This document shows, piece after piece, positions 1 to 6,794 of a stretch of 12,573 nt of DNA. Positions within the stretch are counted from its first letter, which is position 1, and each line of letters starts with the position of its first letter. The notes beneath the pieces were generated by a model, which saw only the letters and a program-made list of their open reading frames with translations, was not told the origin of the DNA and made no database searches. Both the position numbers and the translations under genes were made by a program. Origin of the DNA: Phycisphaerae bacterium (GTDB taxonomy: Bacteria; Planctomycetota; Phycisphaerae; Phycisphaerales; SM1A02); NCBI GenBank assembly GCA_002718515.1, contig PBEX01000016.1, forward strand, positions 11,030 to 23,602, given 5' to 3'.

Positions 1-341
1 ATGTCACGCCATTCTGGAGAATCGATTAAGAAAAGCAATTGCCCCATTTCAACTTGGTCAAACTGGTTGACTTTCAAATCTACGCGACCTGAGAGCATTG
101 TTCGGTATTCCCGTTTCGCTGAAGGGAGATATTCGAACTTGCCTGGCACGCGGAGCGAGTCAGTGACATTACGACGCTCGACCGTTGCAAAAGTGATGCC
201 TAAGTTCGATTGAACCGCAGGCGGAATCAAAATCTTGTTTGAAGGCATGTCGACATGTTGTGATTCATTTGACTGCTGTACTCCTGCGTCGTCAGTGCAT
301 GCCTGCAAACAAAGTAATGAGATAATAAAAAAACGATTCAT
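1..341 (-). CDS. RND/HlyD-type efflux periplasmic adaptor lipoprotein (partial, C-terminus outside window)
   Basis: Open minus-strand frame beginning with ATG at 341-339 and running without a stop off the left edge; 113 residues are visible. The start has a strong Shine-Dalgarno GGAGG at 348-352, 6 nt upstream. Residues 1-15 form a lipoprotein signal with lipobox L12-Q13-A14-C15. After a low-complexity linker, residues about 60-113 contain the pattern seen at the start of membrane-fusion proteins: a beta strand ending in VPGKF, then a biotinyl-lipoyl-like half motif around SGRVD (84-88) and a V-x-x-G-Q-x-L-x-x-I-D-S-P-E element (97-110). Such adaptors bridge an inner-membrane RND pump and a TolC-like channel. 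The upstream gene is exactly such a channel, and its stop overlaps this start (ATGA, 341-338), indicating translational coupling. The metal-efflux CusB-like subgroup is a reasonable guess, but the substrate cannot be told from this fragment. Confidence 0.85.
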   Translation of the reverse strand, partial: MNRFFIISLLCLQACTDDAGVQQSNESQHVDMPSNKILIPPAVQSNLGITFATVERRNVTDSLRVPGKFEYLPSAKREYRTMLSGRVDLKVNQFDQVEMGQLLFLIDSPEWRD

Positions 342-1399
342 TGCAATCCTCCAACAGGTGAGGGCTTTTGTTGTGAATGTGGACCAAGCAGTCGACATAC
401 TTTGTTAGCAGCTTGTATAGAAGATAAGTTCAGTTCAAGTAGTTTTTTATTCGCTTGATAATATTTTTTTGTAGTCTCTAAAAACACAAAGATATCTAAT
501 TCTCCAAGTTCAGCAATAACTTCGAGGTCATTTATTTGATCTCTAAGTGTTGGGATGATGTCTTTCTCTACAAGTAATCTTTGGGCTTTTATGAGTTCAA
601 GTGATTCGTATGCTTCCGAAAGCTCTAAACTTAGCCGTGCAAATGTGGATTGGATATTTGCTTCTGCAACTTCAAATTGAAAAGGCGTACTTGCTTTTTT
701 ACGTGCAGCTATTTTGATTGCAAGTTCAGTATTTGCTTCAATCATTCGTTGAGTAGCGTTTTGGATATAAGGAACCATTACAATTGGTGAACGTTTTTGA
801 AGTAAGTCGCTTGATGTTGGAGGAAGTCCTAGAAGGAGGAGTAATTCATTTTTTCGTTTTAATGCTATCAGTGAAAGCTGATCAAGCTCTATACGCTTAT
901 TTTTAACTTCTATGTCAATGAGTCGATACTGGATTCGATTGAGTTCATCTGAATTTCGAAGTGACTTAGCAATCAAGTCGATTTCTTCGAGGTTTTTTAT
1001 GGTTTCTTTTATAAGTTTAATGTTTTCTTCTGCTGTAAACCACGAGGCCCATTTAGACCGAATAGTTGAACGAGTATTCCATTCATCATTTACAATCGTT
1101 TTTGCAGATTCTGATTCTAAGCGGGAAAGTCGTAAGTTTGGATTAAAAAAAAGGGCAACTACTTCACCTTCTTCAGGAGAGAGTCCATCGCTAGCATCAA
1201 AAGAATCGACGATATTATCGTGTGTTTCATGCAAGTCGTTTGCAAAGTCGACAAGGGAATTCAGTTCGCTAGTGCGAGCGTTGTATGTCTCTGCATAATC
1301 CTTGAATATTTTGTTAGAGGATGATTGAGAAGATTCACAACTAATATTCAAGATTGTTATTAGTGAAATACAGGTGAGCTTAATAAAAAGTAATTTCAA
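338..1399 (-). CDS. TolC/CusC-like outer-membrane efflux protein
   Basis: Outer-membrane factor of a tripartite efflux system, about 353 aa, shorter than the usual 420 to 450. The sequence is mostly amphipathic helix rich in E, K, L, A and S. The element L-L-L-L-L-G-L-P-P (residues about 187-195), followed later by a long helix and a second helix pair, resembles the repeated TolC-fold helical hairpins. I place the start at TTG 1399-1397 because AAAGGA (1407-1412) lies 7 nt upstream and gives a clean signal peptide (MKLLFIK then a hydrophobic core) ending at Cys21. The lipobox N-I-S-C is imperfect at -3, so lipidation is likely but not certain. A longer frame from TTG at 1423 would place the Shine-Dalgarno inside the gene. 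Base composition is about 35 % GC by rough line counts, well below neighbours. It is followed at once by the adaptor gene through ATGA. A TolC-family protein is well supported; the substrate is unknown. Confidence 0.8.
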   Translation of the reverse strand: MKLLFIKLTCISLITILNISCESSQSSSNKIFKDYAETYNARTSELNSLVDFANDLHETHDNIVDSFDASDGLSPEEGEVVALFFNPNLRLSRLESESAKTIVNDEWNTRSTIRSKWASWFTAEENIKLIKETIKNLEEIDLIAKSLRNSDELNRIQYRLIDIEVKNKRIELDQLSLIALKRKNELLLLLGLPPTSSDLLQKRSPIVMVPYIQNATQRMIEANTELAIKIAARKKASTPFQFEVAEANIQSTFARLSLELSEAYESLELIKAQRLLVEKDIIPTLRDQINDLEVIAELGELDIFVFLETTKKYYQANKKLLELNLSSIQAANKVCRLLGPHSQQKPSPVGGLQ

Positions 1400-1406
1400 T
1401 TCTAGT

Positions 1407-1412
1407 TCCTTT
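1407..1412 (-). promoter_or_regulatory. Shine-Dalgarno deciding the TTG start of the TolC-like gene
   Basis: Minus-strand AAAGGA with a 7 nt spacer to TTG at 1399. The longer in-frame TTG at 1423 has no purine-rich site before it and is preceded by an in-frame TGA within three codons. This supports the inner, non-ATG start. Confidence 0.6.
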
Positions 1413-1540
1413 AAATGTGGCAATTGAAATCAAAATCGCATTGTGTAAATCTATTAAATTCCCATTGTTTCTGCATAGACTTTTGTATTTTACTCGGGTT
1501 ACTTTTTCTGTGTCGATTTGCGGGAAATACAATTGTCCGC

Positions 1541-3301
1541 TTATCTAGAGAGACCCCCTTTGTTCAGTGTTATGATGTCAAACAAATTGCCAAACTCATC
1601 AATCGCTTGAAACTCAAGAATGTCACCATGAATGGCAATGTACACAAGGTGATGGCAGTTGGCTTTCTTGTGACCAAACCACGTGTTTGTTGGGTCAAAA
1701 TGTTCTAAGTGCCCGCCACCGCCTGCAGTCGTCACATACATGACCCCGCCATCTTCCCAAGGAATCACCTTGTCACCTGCAATTGGGAACGTTCGTTCGT
1801 AGTCATGAACATGACCTGAAAAACAAATGTCAACGCCATACTTTTCGAGCACCGAGACAATGTTTCTTGCATTCATATCACCACGCGTCGAAGTCGTGTG
1901 ATAGGTGTCACCATAATCATTTGAGTCAGAGGTATATGGCGGTTGATGGAGCACTGCAAACTTCCACTTTGCTTTTGACTTCGCAAGAGATTGTTCAAGC
2001 CAGTTGAGTTGCTCAGACTGTTCAGCCAGTGAGCGGTTGCCATCAATCATAAAGAACTCAGCGTTACCAAAAGTAAACGAGTAATACCGCTCTGGCTCAG
2101 GGAGCACCATGTAATCGTAGTAGTGCTGCGCATCTTGTTCGTGATTCCCAAGAACTGGCATGAAGGGGACTCTGCTGATCAGGGGCTGCATCGCTGGGAA
2201 AAAGTGCCCCGTCCAATGCGACTTGTTTGAACCCGTCGTCACCAAATCGCCCGCGTGCACAACCAAGTTTGGTCTATGCGAATACGCCACATCGCTGACA
2301 CGTTTAACAACCTCTGCCTGTGCTTGGGTGTCACCTATAGCGATGAAGGTAAATGAGTCTTCTGTTTCTGGAGCAGTTCTAAACGAAAGGCGTGGCGATT
2401 CTATGGTGTTGCCGCGAAAATCCGTTGCCTTGACGATGTAAAAATACTTTTCGTTTGGTTCAAGACCTGTAAGTCGAAAGTGATGCAAGCGCTTGCCACT
2501 TGATTGAATTGTTTGCGCGCATCTTCCAGTTTCATGGCACGCTTGCAACTCTGCGTCAGTTGGCAATGTCGTTTCAAATGAGATGCTCATTTCAGTTGTC
2601 ATCGGCCAATTGATGTACGGCATGACAAGCCAATCAAGTTCAGTGTTGACCCACGGGTCAAATGACTTCAAAGTTGAGCCCTCTTCAAACTGTGCGGAGA
2701 TTGCTTTCTCCGAACTAGCGCGAGCATCTAATGTGACGCTTTTGAGTCGACCATCAAACTTGTTGAGTTCATTGTCATCCTCGTACCCCCCAATCGTAAA
2801 GGGCATTTCTTTGTTGTACAGAATTGAACCGCTCTGCGACTCGGTTTGATTGACACGTTTTCCATCGACATACAACTGAAGTGTTTTGCCGTCGTACGTA
2901 GCGGAAACGTGATACCACTGTCCAAGTTGATATATCACATCACCGGAATCGAGATAGGTCAACTTGCCGTTTCCGTCATCAGCGCCCGAAGTCGAGAGCG
3001 CCATTGTGAATTGCGACTCGTTGTAACCCAGAATCCAACCAAGTTCAAGATCGCCATTGTCTTGAATGCATCCAATGATACCGCCCCAACGGTTTGGTTC
3101 GTCAATCGACACCCAAGCGCTCACGGTCATTGCGTTTTCTGGCAAACTCGACTTGTCTTCAATGTAAATTGGGTCGGCACTCCCATCGAAAAGTAGTCCT
3201 CCACCAGTCGACTCATCAGCAAAACGATCTTCAGGGGAACTCGTAAAGTCCCAGTGTTGTGGTTGCGCAAGTGTTAATAATGACAAGAGTAAGACGGACA
3301 T
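1541..3301 (-). CDS. Secreted LamG-domain purple acid phosphatase-like metallophosphoesterase
   Basis: 586 aa from ATG 3301, chosen because GAAGGA (3308-3313) lies 6 nt upstream and the product then opens with a short signal peptide (MSVLLLSLLTLA, then Q). An in-frame extension to 3433 would bury this signal and overlap the divergent gene. Domains: residues about 35-205 are a concanavalin/LamG-like beta-sandwich (A-W-V, G-x-W-Y-H-V-S-A-T-Y-D-G-K, L-Y-V-D-G). Residues about 222-310 are a fibronectin-like purple acid phosphatase N-terminal domain. Residues about 316-580 are a calcineurin-like metallophosphoesterase with metal-binding motifs G323-D324, G351-D352, G385-N-H-E388, H452 and G496-H-V-H499. 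The GDxxY motif reads GDLVT, so the tyrosine that gives purple acid phosphatases their colour is Thr355. Likely a periplasmic or surface phosphomonoesterase or phosphodiesterase acting on a substrate held by the LamG module. The family is secure; the substrate is inferred only as a phosphoester. Confidence 0.88.
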   Translation of the reverse strand: MSVLLLSLLTLAQPQHWDFTSSPEDRFADESTGGGLLFDGSADPIYIEDKSSLPENAMTVSAWVSIDEPNRWGGIIGCIQDNGDLELGWILGYNESQFTMALSTSGADDGNGKLTYLDSGDVIYQLGQWYHVSATYDGKTLQLYVDGKRVNQTESQSGSILYNKEMPFTIGGYEDDNELNKFDGRLKSVTLDARASSEKAISAQFEEGSTLKSFDPWVNTELDWLVMPYINWPMTTEMSISFETTLPTDAELQACHETGRCAQTIQSSGKRLHHFRLTGLEPNEKYFYIVKATDFRGNTIESPRLSFRTAPETEDSFTFIAIGDTQAQAEVVKRVSDVAYSHRPNLVVHAGDLVTTGSNKSHWTGHFFPAMQPLISRVPFMPVLGNHEQDAQHYYDYMVLPEPERYYSFTFGNAEFFMIDGNRSLAEQSEQLNWLEQSLAKSKAKWKFAVLHQPPYTSDSNDYGDTYHTTSTRGDMNARNIVSVLEKYGVDICFSGHVHDYERTFPIAGDKVIPWEDGGVMYVTTAGGGGHLEHFDPTNTWFGHKKANCHHLVYIAIHGDILEFQAIDEFGNLFDIITLNKGGLSR

Positions 3302-3307
3302 AGTTTT

Positions 3308-3313
3308 TCCTTC
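3308..3313 (-). promoter_or_regulatory. Shine-Dalgarno deciding the start of the metallophosphoesterase gene
   Basis: Minus-strand GAAGGA, 6 nt before ATG 3301. It decides against the longer frame starting at 3433. A TATCCT box (plus-strand AGGATA, 3320-3325) just upstream could be the -10 element, which would leave a leader of only about 12 nt. Confidence 0.55.
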
Positions 3314-3367
3314 GCAGAAAGGATAGCATGCGACCACACATGATACGATGGTCGTCAGGAGAAACTT

Positions 3368-4759
3368 GTGCAAGGCAGGCAACAGAAAACATACATTGAT
3401 GGTATAGATTTTAAGAACATCTTTCAGTTTCAATCAATCTTTGGCGCGATTGCAAGTTCGTTCCAACCAGTTAGGATCACCATCGGTCTACTGATGGTGC
3501 TTGTGATTTTTGCAGCGGGGCGGATATGGGATTCAACGTCATCTCCTTTGATTGATTCTTGGACTTCAAGTGAATCCATCCAGGAGTTAGAAGAACAGCG
3601 AATGTTGACCATTGCAAAAATTGCAACTGCATTTGGTCATTCCGCACCGGCGGGCTCAAACGAATGGACATTCAGTGATGCGCACACGTACCTCATAGAG
3701 TCGTGGGAAGATTACGTATACGAAGGCACTGTGAGCGATGCTGACATGCTTGAATATCAACAGTTGTACGAACTTACAGAACAGTTAAAACCGCGCGGTG
3801 TTTTTGAATCGTCTTGTCTTTACATCGCGCATCATTGGAATGCACTCATCAATGGCGCACTTGACCTCGACTTTTCCGTCATGTGGAAAAGTGTTGTTGC
3901 AATTGTCTGGGATTATCCGATCCTCGTTTGGCAATCAGGCCATCACTGGTTCATCAGTTTGTTTGGCTTCCTCTTGATCTTTACGCTATGCATAGGTGGC
4001 GGTGCGATTTCGAGAATGCAGGCGTGTCAGTTTGCTCGCCAAAGCCAACTTTCAATCGATGAGGCCCTGACGTATTCATGGAGTCAGTGGAGGCCGGCAG
4101 TGCTTGCAGTCGTCTCTCCCGCCATGTTTGTTGCTGGCATTTCAATTCTGCTCATGCTCGCAGGCCTGGTGCTCTTTAGTATTCCAATCATAAATGTCAT
4201 TGGCAGTTTGCTCTACGGCATCGCGCTGATCTTTGGGTTATGCATCGCTCTCATTTCAATCTTTTACGTAGTGAGTTTTCCAATGTTAGTGCCTGCAGTC
4301 ATGGTCGAACATTGTTCGGGCGGCGAATCTGTCCAGCGTGCCTTTTCATACGTCATTGCTCGTTCACTTCAATACTTGACATATCTCTTGCTGCTTGTCA
4401 TTGCAATGGTGATCGGTTTTGTGTTTGTACGTTTGGTTGCGACGCTCACGCTCGATGTAACTGCTGCTCTTGTTGGCAGTATGACGCTCAACGACTCGCT
4501 ACAGGGTGCTGGTGCTATTGACTCACTGTCTACGCCAGCAACTGGTCTTGCTTGGTACGAACAAGCGGGCAGTGCAATCATCAGTTGTTGGGAAATCATT
4601 GTTCACGACTGCATGATTGGTTGGGTATTCAGCGGATTCTTCAGTGCAAGCACGATGGTCTACCTGCTCATGAGACGCGCATGCGATGGCCAATCGACCA
4701 AAGAGATATGGACCGAAGGGATTATCCCCGGCACAAACATTCCAATGAATGACGAATGA
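3368..4759 (+). CDS. Multi-pass integral membrane protein of unknown function
   Basis: 463 aa from GTG 3368, with AGGAG at 3357-3361 and a 6 nt spacer. One transmembrane segment lies at residues about 36-52. A soluble, acidic, helix-rich extracytoplasmic or cytoplasmic domain follows (about 60-170), then a membrane block with segments near 192-214, 244-270, 276-312 (probably two passes), 335-360 and 415-436. Short cytoplasm-type linkers include I-S-R-M-Q-A-C-Q-F-A-R (215-225) and S-V-Q-R-A-F-S-Y-V (321-329). The latter pattern, after a P-A-V-M-V-E stretch, recalls the conserved membrane core of large planctomycete membrane proteins and GDPD-type membrane domains, but I do not recognise a named family and assign no reaction. 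It is divergent from the phosphoesterase (66 bp between starts) and its stop abuts the stop of the next gene. It could be a transporter-like or envelope-organising protein; nothing in the sequence decides this. Confidence 0.8.
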   Translation: MQGRQQKTYIDGIDFKNIFQFQSIFGAIASSFQPVRITIGLLMVLVIFAAGRIWDSTSSPLIDSWTSSESIQELEEQRMLTIAKIATAFGHSAPAGSNEWTFSDAHTYLIESWEDYVYEGTVSDADMLEYQQLYELTEQLKPRGVFESSCLYIAHHWNALINGALDLDFSVMWKSVVAIVWDYPILVWQSGHHWFISLFGFLLIFTLCIGGGAISRMQACQFARQSQLSIDEALTYSWSQWRPAVLAVVSPAMFVAGISILLMLAGLVLFSIPIINVIGSLLYGIALIFGLCIALISIFYVVSFPMLVPAVMVEHCSGGESVQRAFSYVIARSLQYLTYLLLLVIAMVIGFVFVRLVATLTLDVTAALVGSMTLNDSLQGAGAIDSLSTPATGLAWYEQAGSAIISCWEIIVHDCMIGWVFSGFFSASTMVYLLMRRACDGQSTKEIWTEGIIPGTNIPMNDE

Positions 4760-5311
4760 TTACTTGATTTCTTTGATTTCAAAAATCGATTGCGTTCGCA
4801 AGACGATGCCATGTTTCGCTTGAAGATGGTATGACTGTGAATGCAACTGATTGTTGTATCGCTGAACATCAATGATGAGTGCATTTCGCGGGCTGTCTTC
4901 TTCTTCCCACTCAAGCATTTTCGCATTGACTTCCTTGCCAAAGTCAATCAACTCGTTGTAACTGTCACCAAAGAGGTGGTCAGGCAAAAACTCGATTTGC
5001 ATTGATGTAATCAACGTGACGCGGTCGCCGAAATCTTGTTCGTGGTCGCGCTCGCCCGCGCACGCCATCGTGGTGACATGACCACGCTCTGGAAGTGTGT
5101 CTGGATCTGGAGTGACCACTTCAGTCACGCACGTGCCTTCATACTCAAAACGAAGTACGTGCCCGCCCTTGTAAAGCCATGCTTCAAAATCGTAGCCGTT
5201 GTACTGCACTTCAATGCGATCTTCAACCTCGAAAAACTCCGGGTGAAGGGCAGAACGGAACAATGCCATGCTGTAGATCTGTTGATCTACGATTTTTTCT
5301 GGAATCTGCAT
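4760..5311 (-). CDS. DUF2617-like protein of unknown function
   Basis: 183 aa from ATG 5311. AAAGGG (5319-5324) lies 7 nt upstream. A longer frame would need TTG at 5350 with no ribosome site. It is a soluble protein with no signal peptide or membrane segment, acidic overall. Recognisable elements are S-A-L-H-P-E-F-F (20-27), a beta-rich stretch with Y-K-G-G-H-V-L-R-F (47-55), T-E-V-V (63-66), and a C-terminal L-R-T-Q-S-I-F-E-I (171-179). From memory this arrangement (LHPE-F, GHVL, LTEV, then an SLFEL-type end) matches the small DUF2617 proteins of planctomycetes, whose role is unknown. The two convergent stop codons (TGA 4757-4759 and TTA 4760-4762) touch with no spacer, so the two transcripts must overlap at their 3' ends. 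I infer no enzymatic function. Confidence 0.72.
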   Translation of the reverse strand: MQIPEKIVDQQIYSMALFRSALHPEFFEVEDRIEVQYNGYDFEAWLYKGGHVLRFEYEGTCVTEVVTPDPDTLPERGHVTTMACAGERDHEQDFGDRVTLITSMQIEFLPDHLFGDSYNELIDFGKEVNAKMLEWEEEDSPRNALIIDVQRYNNQLHSQSYHLQAKHGIVLRTQSIFEIKEIK

Positions 5312-5508
5312 TATTAATCCCTTTAAGGGTGAATTCTCACTAAAAGCCAAACAAAAGTCGCCATTTAAGGCTAAACAGGGGACATGCCCACCGCTACACA
5401 GGTGTATATTGTTGCCGATTTTATTTTTAAATCAACCCTAAAAATCTCCATTTTAACAAAGAAAAAGGGGCTGCTCATTAGTTGTTGGTATTTCTTAACT
5501 TGTGAATT
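5312..5508. other. Intergenic leader of the DUF2617-like gene
   Basis: About 197 bp of AT-rich sequence between the ends or starts of two minus-strand genes. It holds the ribosome site at 5319-5324, a small inverted repeat TACAC-AG-GTGTA (5395-5406), and possible but weak -35/-10 pairs on the minus strand (TTGATT near 5440). No clear intrinsic terminator for the uracil-DNA glycosylase gene is visible, and I see no small open frame with a ribosome site. Confidence 0.4.
5395..5406. repeat. Short inverted repeat, possible operator
   Basis: TACAC and GTGTA are perfect reverse complements separated by AG. It lies about 85 bp upstream of the DUF2617-like start, where a repressor could act. A 5 bp arm can arise by chance, so this is weak evidence. 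Confidence 0.2.
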
Positions 5509-6177
5509 TTAACGCAGCGTCTGCACTTTTTTCAGCACCTGCTGAATGTCGCTCCAGACCTCTTTTCTCGTTTCAGTCGTGTAATTCCGAAGCAAGTATG
5601 CGGGGTGGTATGTCGGCATCACGGGAATTGAATTGAACCATCCCCAGTTGCCGCGAAGGCGCGTAATGCCGACCGAGGTCTTAAGTAGATGTTTTGATGC
5701 AGAGGAACCGAGGGCGACAATGACTTTGGGCTGGATGCATTCGATTTGTTGCTCTAAATACGGCGAGCACAATTCAATTTCATCCTCGCGAGGTGTTCGA
5801 TTATTTTCTGGTCTCACCTTGATGACGTTCGCAATGTAGACATCGTCTCTGTTCATTTTCATTGCGGTAATGATTTCGTTGAGTTTCTGACCGGCTGCGT
5901 CGACAAACGGAATGCCTTGTTTGTCTTCTTCTTCACCAGGCGCTTCGCCCACAAACATGATGTCTGGGTTTGGATTTCCACAGCCAAAGACGATGTTGGT
6001 GTACCCTCTTGCATTCGTGCAATGCTCGCAGTGCGACGCATGTTGCTTTTCAATGGCATCGAGCGTCAGTGTGTCACTTTCATTACTTTCAGTTGATGTT
6101 TGTTCAGGCATTTTTGGAATAAAGTCAACGCCAAAGAGCTTAGAAGTCGCTTTTAAAAATGCTTGTTTATCAGTCAT
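5509..6177 (-). CDS. Family 4 (thermostable-type) uracil-DNA glycosylase
   Basis: 222 aa. Removes uracil from DNA arising by cytosine deamination or dUTP incorporation, starting base-excision repair in the cytoplasm. Motif 1 is G-E-A-P-G-E-E-E-D (77-85). It is followed by [12 protein letters not shown] (88-99), the N-N-R-T-P loop (125-129) and motif 2 H-P-A-Y-L-L-R (191-197). The N-terminal 45 residues are a poorly conserved extension common in bacterial members. The iron-sulfur cluster of this family normally uses four cysteines. Here C50, C53 and C137 are present, but the ligand in the N-V-x-K-C-R-P segment is Val121. Extra cysteines lie at 66 and 147. The ATG (6177) sits inside the end of dtd with an 8 nt overlap, so the two are translated from one message and probably coupled. 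The family call is secure; the cluster status is open. Confidence 0.92.
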   Translation of the reverse strand: MTDKQAFLKATSKLFGVDFIPKMPEQTSTESNESDTLTLDAIEKQHASHCEHCTNARGYTNIVFGCGNPNPDIMFVGEAPGEEEDKQGIPFVDAAGQKLNEIITAMKMNRDDVYIANVIKVRPENNRTPREDEIELCSPYLEQQIECIQPKVIVALGSSASKHLLKTSVGITRLRGNWGWFNSIPVMPTYHPAYLLRNYTTETRKEVWSDIQQVLKKVQTLR

Positions 6178-6625
6178 GTGGTCTTCGTTCTACTATAAGC
6201 GTCACGGGCCCATCGTTGTGAATCTCGACATCCATTTTCGCACCGAAAATGCCGCACTTTGTTTCGATGTTGTGTTCGGTCACTAATTGTTCCCTCACAA
6301 CTTCAACAAGGGGTTCAGCGACCTCTGGTTGCGCCGCAGTGACAAAACTTGGGCGGTTTCCCTTCCCGCAGTTCCCAGCGAGCGTAAACTGGCTGATGAG
6401 AAGAATACTGCCACCCACATCTAGAACCGACAAGTTCATTTTGTCCTCGTCATCATTAAAGATGCGGAGTTTCGCAATCTTCCCGGCAATCCACTCGGCT
6501 TCAGAAGCCCCGTCACCTTCTTCGGCACCGAGCAAAACGCAGAGTCCTTGCTCAATCGAGCGGACATACCCTTCGGCTTCGACTGTGACACTCGCTTTTG
6601 AAATACGCTGAACAACTGCAATCAT
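6170..6625 (-). CDS. dtd: D-aminoacyl-tRNA deacylase
   Basis: 151 aa, the usual DTD length. Hydrolyses D-aminoacyl-tRNAs, recycling tRNA and keeping D-amino acids and mis-charged glycine out of protein. The start is ATG 6625, because family members begin with an M-x-A-V-V-Q-R-V/I-S-x-A-S-V motif, seen at residues 1-13; an open frame continuing upstream to 6745 is spurious and would cover the terminator. Active-site signatures are S-Q-F-T (78-81), the chirality-checking N-D-G-P-V-T segment (137-142, cross-subunit GP motif), N-R-P-S-F (90-94) and G-I-F-G-A (125-129). No good Shine-Dalgarno precedes the start. The gene lies downstream of an intrinsic terminator, so it must have its own promoter or rely on read-through. 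It overlaps udg, making a two-gene quality-control unit. Confidence 0.95.
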   Translation of the reverse strand: MIAVVQRISKASVTVEAEGYVRSIEQGLCVLLGAEEGDGASEAEWIAGKIAKLRIFNDDEDKMNLSVLDVGGSILLISQFTLAGNCGKGNRPSFVTAAQPEVAEPLVEVVREQLVTEHNIETKCGIFGAKMDVEIHNDGPVTLIVERRPHD

Positions 6626-6669
6626 GCATGCTATTGTGGCTTCAATTGGTGGTTTGTGTAGGTGTGCCC

Positions 6670-6707
6670 AAAAAAAAGAGAACCCGTTGTCAAAAACAGA
6701 CGGGCTC
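6670..6707 (-). terminator. Rho-independent terminator of the Memo-family gene
   Basis: Read on the minus strand, GAGCCCGT (6707-6700) pairs with ACGGG and CTC (6687-6683 and 6680-6678, with two unpaired bases). A loop containing a further short TGT/ACA pairing separates the arms, and eight U residues follow (6677-6670). The geometry suits the end of the Memo transcript, 88 bp after its stop codon. Confidence 0.75.
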
Positions 6708-6729
6708 CTGTGTGGGGGGTAGGATAGTC

Positions 6730-6743
6730 GTGCCTTTCGGCAC
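6730..6743 (-). other. GNRA-tetraloop hairpin in the Memo 3' region
   Basis: On the minus strand GTGCC-GAAA-GGCAC forms a perfect 5 bp stem with a GAAA tetraloop. It is one of three hairpins in a row between the Memo stop and the terminator. GNRA loops are typical of structured RNA, so this may be a stable 3' untranslated element or part of a small RNA. Confidence 0.45.
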
Positions 6744-6758
6744 ATCCCTTTATTCGTT

Positions 6759-6778
6759 GGAACCCTAAAGAAGGTTCC
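6759..6778 (-). other. Hairpin just downstream of the Memo stop codon
   Basis: Perfect 6 bp inverted repeat GGAACC / GGTTCC with an 8 nt loop, 17 nt after the stop codon on the minus strand. There is no U-tract after it, so it is more likely a message-stabilising 3' structure than a terminator. Confidence 0.4.
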
Positions 6779-6794
6779 CCTAATTCTTAAAAAA

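Noticed and set aside
1..213. Plus-strand open frame at the left edge
   Set aside because: It is antisense to the adaptor lipoprotein, whose strong ribosome site, lipobox and family motifs are clear. The plus frame has no recognisable features.
1424..1540. GCGG...CCGC inverted repeat as terminator of the phosphoesterase gene
   Set aside because: A 4 bp stem with no adjacent U-run on the minus strand is too weak to call.
3302..3433. N-terminal extension of the phosphoesterase to 3433
   Set aside because: It would overlap the divergent gene, lacks a ribosome site and hides a clean signal peptide that begins at 3301 behind a good Shine-Dalgarno.
5314..5329. CCCTT-T-AAGGG palindrome over the DUF2617 ribosome site
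   Set aside because: The arms are 5 bp with a single central base, too tight to form an RNA hairpin, and short enough to be chance around an AAGGG ribosome site.
6626..6745. 40-residue N-terminal extension of Dtd
   Set aside because: The family starts at the M-x-A-V-V-Q-R motif, and the extension would translate through an intrinsic terminator.
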